Below are positions 59,554 to 64,000 of a stretch of 64,000 nucleotides of DNA, piece by piece; within the stretch, counting starts at the first letter, position 1, and every line of letters begins with the position of its first letter. Origin of the DNA: Bradyrhizobium diazoefficiens. GTDB taxonomy: Bacteria > Pseudomonadota > Alphaproteobacteria > Rhizobiales > Xanthobacteraceae. The translations under genes and the position numbers were made by a program. The DNA lies in contig NZ_CP067100.1 in NCBI RefSeq assembly GCF_016616235.1, positions 3,035,001-3,099,000 on the forward strand. The letters run 5' to 3'. The notes under the pieces are model-generated. The model did no database searches and had not been told where the DNA came from. It was given only the letters and a program-made list of their open reading frames with translations.

Positions 59554-59855
59554 GGGATGCAGGGCGCCGTTTCGCGCCGCGACTTGCGTTTTGCCTGTCG
59601 CCTGCGCCCGCGCGCATCAACGGGCGAGCGCAATCGCGAAAAGTGAATCGCGATCAATGGGCTAGAGTCCATTCCTCCGAGCTCACGTGAATTCGGATGA
59701 GAAACAGCCTTCACTTGAGGTGGTGGAGATTTTGCGAGTCGCATCAACGAGATCGACTCGCATGTTGCGACGGCGATCCAGCTGCACCAAGCATCGTTGC
59801 AATCAGATTTGTCGCGACGCCGCAAGGCGCGCATCTCCATAAAGCCTCGACCAGC
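59554..59855. other. Intergenic region between dksA and HxlR 2
   Basis: About 300 bp between the dksA terminator and the stop of the minus-strand HxlR gene. It has a few short complementary stretches (GCGAGTCG against CGACTCGC near 59735-59762, forming a 10-bp-scale hairpin) but no supported gene, and no clear promoter. Confidence 0.45.
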
Positions 59856-60200
59856 TCAATATTTCCTTAAACGGCGGCAACAGGCCGTAAGCCGCTCCGT
59901 CAGCTCGTGCTCGACCCGCAGTGGCTTCTCCGCGAAGACGGTGCGCGACACCAGTCGATCCTGCGCGAGCTCGCGCAGCTGCGCGGTCAGCATGTGCTGG
60001 GTGATGCCGCCGATCGACCGCCGCAACGTGCCGAAACGGACCGCGCCGTTCATCAGCGCGAACAGGATCTCCAGTTTCCACTTGCCGCCGAGCGCGTGGA
60101 TGGCGCGCTTGAAGTCGGCGAGCAGGGCAGGGTCCGGGCTGCAATCGCAGTCGTCGTCGCAGACATTGGTCAGGTTTTCCATACCGGTCTCGAAATCCAT
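59856..60200 (-). CDS. HxlR-family transcriptional regulator 2
   Basis: A 114-residue winged-helix protein. ALGGKWKLEILFALMNGAVRF and GTLRRSIGGITQHMLTAQLRE are the family core. A Cys/Asp-rich start (NVCDDDCDCSPD) could be a redox or metal-responsive element, which is unusual. It is divergent from the SDR gene at 60292 with 91 bp between, so it is likely its regulator. The start may be at 60200 or 60182. Confidence 0.82.
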   Translation of the reverse strand: MDFETGMENLTNVCDDDCDCSPDPALLADFKRAIHALGGKWKLEILFALMNGAVRFGTLRRSIGGITQHMLTAQLRELAQDRLVSRTVFAEKPLRVEHELTERLTACCRRLRKY

Positions 60201-60291
60201 TCTACTTGTTCGCCGGGAGATAGTGACCAGATGCGGCTTTGAGCAGGGTGGCGGGACAATTTGCCGGCCCGCCAACACGAGGGAATTGGCA

Positions 60292-61320
60292 ATGAGCACT
60301 GTTCTGGTCACCGGCGGGTCGGGCTTCCTCGGCATCCATGTCGTCCTGCAACTTCTGGCCGCCGGCCATACGGTGCGAACTACGGTGCGCCGGCCGGACC
60401 GGCGGGATGATGTGCTGGCGATGCTGCGCGAGGGCGGGGCGGCTGCGCCGGAAAGCCTGTCCTTCTTCACCGCCGACCTCACCGCGGACGAAGGCTGGCG
60501 CGAGGCCGTCGCCGGCTGCGATTACGTGCTCCATGTCGCTTCGCCGCTGTCAACCAGCGTGCCCAAGGACGAGAACGACATGATCATCCCGGCGCGCGAC
60601 GGCACGCTGCGGGTGCTGCGCGCCGCACGCGATGCCGGTGTCAAACGGGTCGTCATCACCTCCTCAGTCGCTGCGATCGGCTACGGCCACCCGCCACGGG
60701 ACAAGCCATTTAATGAGACCGACTGGACCAACCTCGATGGCGCGGATCTGCAGCCGTACCCGAAATCCAAGACGCTGGCCGAGCGGGCGGCCTGGGATTT
60801 CATCGCGCGCGAGGGCGGCGGACTCGAATTATCGGTGGTCAATCCCGCCGGCATTTTCGGACCCGTGCTGGGGCCGGACTTCTCCGGCTCGATCGAGATC
60901 GTCAAATCGCTGCTCGACGGCGCCATGCCGGCGGTGCCGCGGGTCTATTTCGGTGTGGTCGACGTGCGCGACGTCGGCGACCTGCATTTGCGGGCGATGA
61001 CCGCGCCCGAGGCGAAAGGCGAGCGCTTCATCGCGGTCTCCGGCGAGACGATGTCGATCCTCGACATCGCCAAGGTGCTGCGGCGGGAACTCGGACCGCG
61101 GGCGCGCCGCGTTCCGCGGCTCCAAGCCCCGGACTGGCTGGTGCGGCTGGCCGCGACCCGGATTCCTTTGTTGCGCGCGGTCGTGCCGATGCTCGGCAAG
61201 GTGCGGCATTCCACCAGCGCCAAGGCGACGTCGCTGCTCGGCTGGGAGCCCCGTTCCAATGTCGAGGCGATCCTCGCGACGGCCGAGAGCCTGGTCCGGC
61301 TCGGCCTGCTCAAGGGGTGA
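60292..61320 (+). CDS. SDR-family NAD-dependent reductase (dihydroflavonol-4-reductase-like)
   Basis: A 342-residue extended SDR. VLVTGGSGFLGIHVVLQLLAAGH is the cofactor-binding start (GGSGFLG), and the catalytic YPKSK (about 162-166) with an upstream Ser in VVITSSVAAI is intact. Similar enzymes reduce aldehydes or ketones. The ATG at 60292 follows GAGGG; longer starts lie in the HxlR gene. It forms a regulator-target pair with HxlR 2. Confidence 0.87.
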   Translation: MSTVLVTGGSGFLGIHVVLQLLAAGHTVRTTVRRPDRRDDVLAMLREGGAAAPESLSFFTADLTADEGWREAVAGCDYVLHVASPLSTSVPKDENDMIIPARDGTLRVLRAARDAGVKRVVITSSVAAIGYGHPPRDKPFNETDWTNLDGADLQPYPKSKTLAERAAWDFIAREGGGLELSVVNPAGIFGPVLGPDFSGSIEIVKSLLDGAMPAVPRVYFGVVDVRDVGDLHLRAMTAPEAKGERFIAVSGETMSILDIAKVLRRELGPRARRVPRLQAPDWLVRLAATRIPLLRAVVPMLGKVRHSTSAKATSLLGWEPRSNVEAILATAESLVRLGLLKG

Positions 61321-61404
61321 GGGCACGCGCCACCCGCGCTTGTCACGCCGGGGCGGGGATGCTGAAGTGCCGCCCTCGATTGGGTAGCGTGGGAGGCGGC
61401 GCCG

Positions 61405-62184
61405 ATGGACAAGATTCTCGAAGCCGCAAAGGCGATCGCGCTGGCGCGCCGCAACCATGCGCCGCTCGCGGCGCTGGAGCGTCCTCCCGCAGATGAGGCC
61501 GAGGGTTACCTGGTCCAGCGCGCGCTGCATGATCTCTTGCTGCCGCATGTCGGGCCACTGGTCGGCTACAAGATCGGCTGCACCAGCCAGGTGATGCAGG
61601 ACTATATCGGCATCCCGCACCCCTGCGGCGGCGGCGTGTTCCAGAAGGGCGTGCATGAGAGCGGCGCGAAGCTCGCGGCCTCCGACTACGTCCGCGTCGG
61701 CGTCGAATGCGAGATCGCGGTGCGGTTCAAGCGCAATCTCGCCGCCGGCGAGGCACCGTTCACGGCCGAATGGGTCGGCGAGGCCGTCGAGGCCTATCAT
61801 CCCGCGATCGAGATCGTCGACGATCGTTATGTGAAGTGGGAGACGATGGGCGCGCCGACGCTGATCGCCGACGACTTCTTCGCCGCCGGCTGCGTGCTGG
61901 GCGAGGCGGTGCCGCGCTCGTCGGTGCCGGACCTCAAGGCGGTCAAGGGCCGCGCCATCGTCAACGGCGAAGAGGTCAGCCACGGCACCGGCGCCGACGT
62001 GCTCGGCCATCCCCACAACGCGCTCGCCTGGCTCGCCAACCACCTCGCCGCGGAAGGCAAGGGCTTGCATGCGGGACAGCTCGTGCTGACGGGGAGCCTG
62101 GTGAAGACGCTGTGGCTGAAGGCCGGCGACAAGGTTCGGATGGAGCTGGACGGGCTGGGCGTGGTCGAGGCGGAGTTTACGTGA
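61405..62184 (+). CDS. 2-Keto-4-pentenoate hydratase-like protein
   Basis: A 259-residue protein of the fumarylacetoacetase-hydratase family. It has GYLVQRALHDLLLPH, LVGYKIGCTSQVMQDYIGI (Lys and Cys typical of MhpD/HpcG), VECEIAVRF (metal-ligand Glu pair) and a C-terminal LTGSLVKTLWLKAGD. MhpD-type hydratases add water to 2-hydroxypenta-2,4-dienoate in aromatic ring breakdown. No ring-cleavage genes are nearby, so the pathway is open. It starts 84 bp after the SDR. Confidence 0.85.
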   Translation: MDKILEAAKAIALARRNHAPLAALERPPADEAEGYLVQRALHDLLLPHVGPLVGYKIGCTSQVMQDYIGIPHPCGGGVFQKGVHESGAKLAASDYVRVGVECEIAVRFKRNLAAGEAPFTAEWVGEAVEAYHPAIEIVDDRYVKWETMGAPTLIADDFFAAGCVLGEAVPRSSVPDLKAVKGRAIVNGEEVSHGTGADVLGHPHNALAWLANHLAAEGKGLHAGQLVLTGSLVKTLWLKAGDKVRMELDGLGVVEAEFT

Positions 62185-62200
62185 GAATGCATTCTCCTCC

Positions 62201-62301
62201 GTCATTCCCCGCGAAGGCGGGGAATCCAGTACGCTGCGCCGTATCGACTAAGCACTGACGTCTTGGAGTACTGGATCGTCCGTCTTCGCGGAGGATGACA
62301 G
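62201..62301. repeat. Dispersed palindromic repeat, family C-like copy 2
   Basis: GTCATTCCCCGCGAAGGCGGGGAATCCAGTAC (quoted here as GTCATTCCCCGCGAAGG and GGGGAATCCAGTAC) and its loosely complementary right half ending GAGGATGACAG fold into a long stem. It shares CAGTAC and the terminal ATGACAG with the repeat at 57662-57770. Confidence 0.7.
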
Positions 62302-62374
62302 CCGAGGGCTTGGCTTGCGCTACCGCTCATCATGATTGCTGACAGCAGACTGGGCGCCCCAAAACACCACCGCC

Positions 62375-62414
62375 AAAATACAAACGGCCCTCGCCAGGGG
62401 AGCTAGCGAGGGCC
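62375..62414 (-). terminator. Terminator of flgA-flgH
   Basis: GGCCCTCGC (62386-62394) and GCGAGGGCC (62406-62414) form a perfect 9-bp stem with an 11-base loop, followed on the minus strand by GTTTGTATTTTGG. It is 63 bp past the flgH stop. Confidence 0.85.
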
Positions 62415-62476
62415 GCGTCGTACATCGTCGTTCGCGCCTAGGTTCGCGAACACGATGTGGGAGCTCTTACAGAAGG

Positions 62477-63241
62477 CTAGAAGGGCAGCAGCACGTCCAT
62501 GACCTGCTGGCCGTAGCGCGGTTGCTGCACGTCCGTGATCTGGCCGCGGCCGCCATAGGCGATGCGGGCCTGCGCGATCTTGCTGGAATCGATGGTGTTG
62601 TCGCTCTGGATGTCTTCGGGGCGGACGATGCCGGCGACCACGAGCTCGCGGATCTCGTAGTTGACGCGGATCTCCTGCTTGCCTTCGACCACGAGGTTGC
62701 CGTTCGGCAGCACCTGGGTCACCACCGCGGCAACGTTGGTCTGCAAGGCTTCCGTGCGGTTGACGCTGCCCTTGCCGTCGCTGGAAGCGGTGGAGTCGGC
62801 GGTGAGGATGCGGCCGGGCAGCACCTTCTGCGCCTGGACGCCGAGGGTCTTGCCGCCGATGAAATCGGTGATGCCGGAATCTTCCTTGTTGGTGCGGCTG
62901 CGCTGGGTCTCGTTGGAGAGGTTGGCCTTGTCGGTGATGTTCACGGTCACGGTCAGGAGGTCGCCGACATGGGTCGCGCGCTGGTCCTTGAAGAAGGCCC
63001 GGCTGCCGTTGCGCCACAAGGAGTTCGGATTGTAGGACGCGACTTCCGGCTTCGGCATCGGCATCTGCACCGGCTTGTAGCCGGGCTGCGTCGTTGGATT
63101 GTCGATCGCCGACAGCTTGGGTTGCTCGCCGATCTGCGACAGGCGGTCGATCGAGGAGCAGCCGCCCAGCACGGAAGAGGCCAGCAGTAGGGCAGAGATC
63201 GCGATGCGACGAAGACGGGAAGCCGAACTGAACGAGGACAT
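62477..63241 (-). CDS. flgH: Flagellar L-ring protein FlgH
   Basis: A 254-residue outer-membrane lipoprotein. The lipobox is SVLGGCSS with the lipidated Cys28. Family motifs include NSLWRNGSRAFFKDQRATHV, GDLLTVTVNITDKANL, and the C-terminal YGGRGQITDVQQPRYGQQVM. It forms the L-ring around the rod in the outer membrane. It starts 3 bp after the flgA stop, so both are in one operon. Confidence 0.95.
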   Translation of the reverse strand: MSSFSSASRLRRIAISALLLASSVLGGCSSIDRLSQIGEQPKLSAIDNPTTQPGYKPVQMPMPKPEVASYNPNSLWRNGSRAFFKDQRATHVGDLLTVTVNITDKANLSNETQRSRTNKEDSGITDFIGGKTLGVQAQKVLPGRILTADSTASSDGKGSVNRTEALQTNVAAVVTQVLPNGNLVVEGKQEIRVNYEIRELVVAGIVRPEDIQSDNTIDSSKIAQARIAYGGRGQITDVQQPRYGQQVMDVLLPF

Positions 63242-63244
63242 GAC

Positions 63245-64000
63245 TTACTCTGACTTGGCTGGAGCTTGCGAGGCGCGAACTTGCGGGATCTGGGCTTGGG
63301 CGACCTGGGCCGGCGACGCGGGGGCCTGGACCAGGTTTCGGACGAGGGCATCGGTGTTGACGGGGGCGGGCGCTTCGTCGCGCCTAAGCGAGGAGGTCTG
63401 CTCGACCGCAGCGGCCATCGGCGCGGACTGGCTCGCGCCCTGGACCGTCACCTGGCCGCGGCCGGTAACGGTTCCGGTCAGGGTGCGCTTGGTTTGCAGA
63501 TTGAGGACGCTGACGGTGTCGCCCTCGGCGCCGCTCTCGATCGCCTTGCCGCGGGTGGTGAGATAGATCCCGGGGACCTGGTAGATCACGGTGACGCTTT
63601 GGTCGCGCTGCACGAAGTCGGGCTTGACGATGTCGGCGACGCGGATCGGCGTGCCCGCGCGCATCGGCCGGCGCAGCTGCATGCCGATGGTCCGCTCGCG
63701 CGTGGCGGGCTCGCCGCTGACTTCGGCCTTGGGCCGGCGCTCCAGCGCGATGTCGGACGATTTGAGGAGGTCGGCGCGGTCGATGTCGCGCGTCAGCACG
63801 GCCACTTCCACCGTCTCGATCGCGGTGCCGGTGAAGCGCAGCTTGGTCGGCGTCGGGTTGCTGTCGTTGCTGACCTCGAAGGCAACGTCGAAACGGCCGC
63901 TGCGGGCGTCGTAGCGGGTTGCGACCGGCTGCAGCGCGCCGGTATTGGAAGCATCCAGCCGCATGTCGGAGACGCCGCGGTCGAAGGTGACGGTGATGTT
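63245..64000 (-). CDS. flgA: Flagellar P-ring assembly chaperone FlgA (5' end missing)
   Basis: The visible C-terminal part (about 252 residues) has the SAF-like region of FlgA: VLTRDIDRADLLKSSDIALE, MQLRRPMRAGTPIRVADI and YQVPGIYLTTRGKAIESGA, where FlgA helps P-ring assembly in the periplasm. The last ~60 residues are Ala/Pro/Gln-rich and poorly conserved. The frame continues past the right edge, so the N-terminus with any signal peptide lies outside this window. Confidence 0.88.
   Translation of the reverse strand, partial: NITVTFDRGVSDMRLDASNTGALQPVATRYDARSGRFDVAFEVSNDSNPTPTKLRFTGTAIETVEVAVLTRDIDRADLLKSSDIALERRPKAEVSGEPATRERTIGMQLRRPMRAGTPIRVADIVKPDFVQRDQSVTVIYQVPGIYLTTRGKAIESGAEGDTVSVLNLQTKRTLTGTVTGRGQVTVQGASQSAPMAAAVEQTSSLRRDEAPAPVNTDALVRNLVQAPASPAQVAQAQIPQVRASQAPAKSE

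Overview
The window looks like the chromosome of a Bradyrhizobium or a close Nitrobacteraceae relative. It is GC-rich. It carries three very large flagellins (746-769 residues) beside flgE-flgK-flgL, flbT, flaF, flgI and fliX, which is the layout known for the thick subpolar flagellum of Bradyrhizobium. It also has alphaproteobacterial control sequences (TTAA-N7-TTAA CtrA-type boxes, GG-N10-GC sigma54-type promoters, one GGAAC-N16-CGTT EcfG-type promoter) and several dispersed palindromic repeats. The genus assignment is inferred from gene content, not from a marker gene.

Left part (1-8.5 kb): the 5' part of a giant membrane-anchored coiled-coil gene with 22- and 44-residue repeats; an orphan Hpt phosphotransfer protein; an adrenodoxin-type ferredoxin; a hotdog thioesterase; a thioredoxin-reductase-like ferredoxin-NADP reductase; and a secreted DUF2147 protein. 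From 8.5 to 16.6 kb lies a complete hexarate catabolic locus on the minus strand: transporter, LysR regulator, 5-dehydro-4-deoxyglucarate dehydratase, glucarate dehydratase, semialdehyde dehydrogenase and galactarate dehydratase. Together these would turn glucarate or galactarate into 2-oxoglutarate.

Middle part (16.8-35.3 kb): mixed single genes. These are a secreted phosphodiesterase, a large SGNH hydrolase, an MprF-type membrane protein, a DUF892 stress protein behind an EcfG-type promoter, two divergent MFS pumps, an MHYT-PAS-GGDEF-EAL cyclic-di-GMP protein, a MocR regulator, a DUF1127 protein, UspA, SixA, a DadA/PuuB-like oxidoreductase and MsrB. Palindromic repeats lie between several of them.

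Right part (35.4-57.7 kb): the flagellar locus. The hook and junction genes flgE-flgK-flgL are followed by a glycosyltransferase-like gene behind a perfect CtrA-type box, then an overlapping pair (ATP-grasp enzyme plus PLP decarboxylase) of unknown purpose. Next come flbT, three tandem flagellin genes each with its own promoter region and terminator, flaF, and a minus-strand set (FlaG-like, FlgN-like, flgJ-type, flgI) divergent from fliX. A metabolic and regulatory block (57.8-62.2 kb: two HxlR-oxidoreductase pairs, DksA, a hydratase) separates these from flgH and flgA, which run off the right edge.

The most interesting material is the promoter architecture of the flagellin genes, the domains shared by hook, junction and filament proteins, the uncharacterised glycosyltransferase/ATP-grasp/decarboxylase genes inside the flagellar locus, and the apolipoprotein-like repeat protein next to a CtrA-type box and an Hpt gene.
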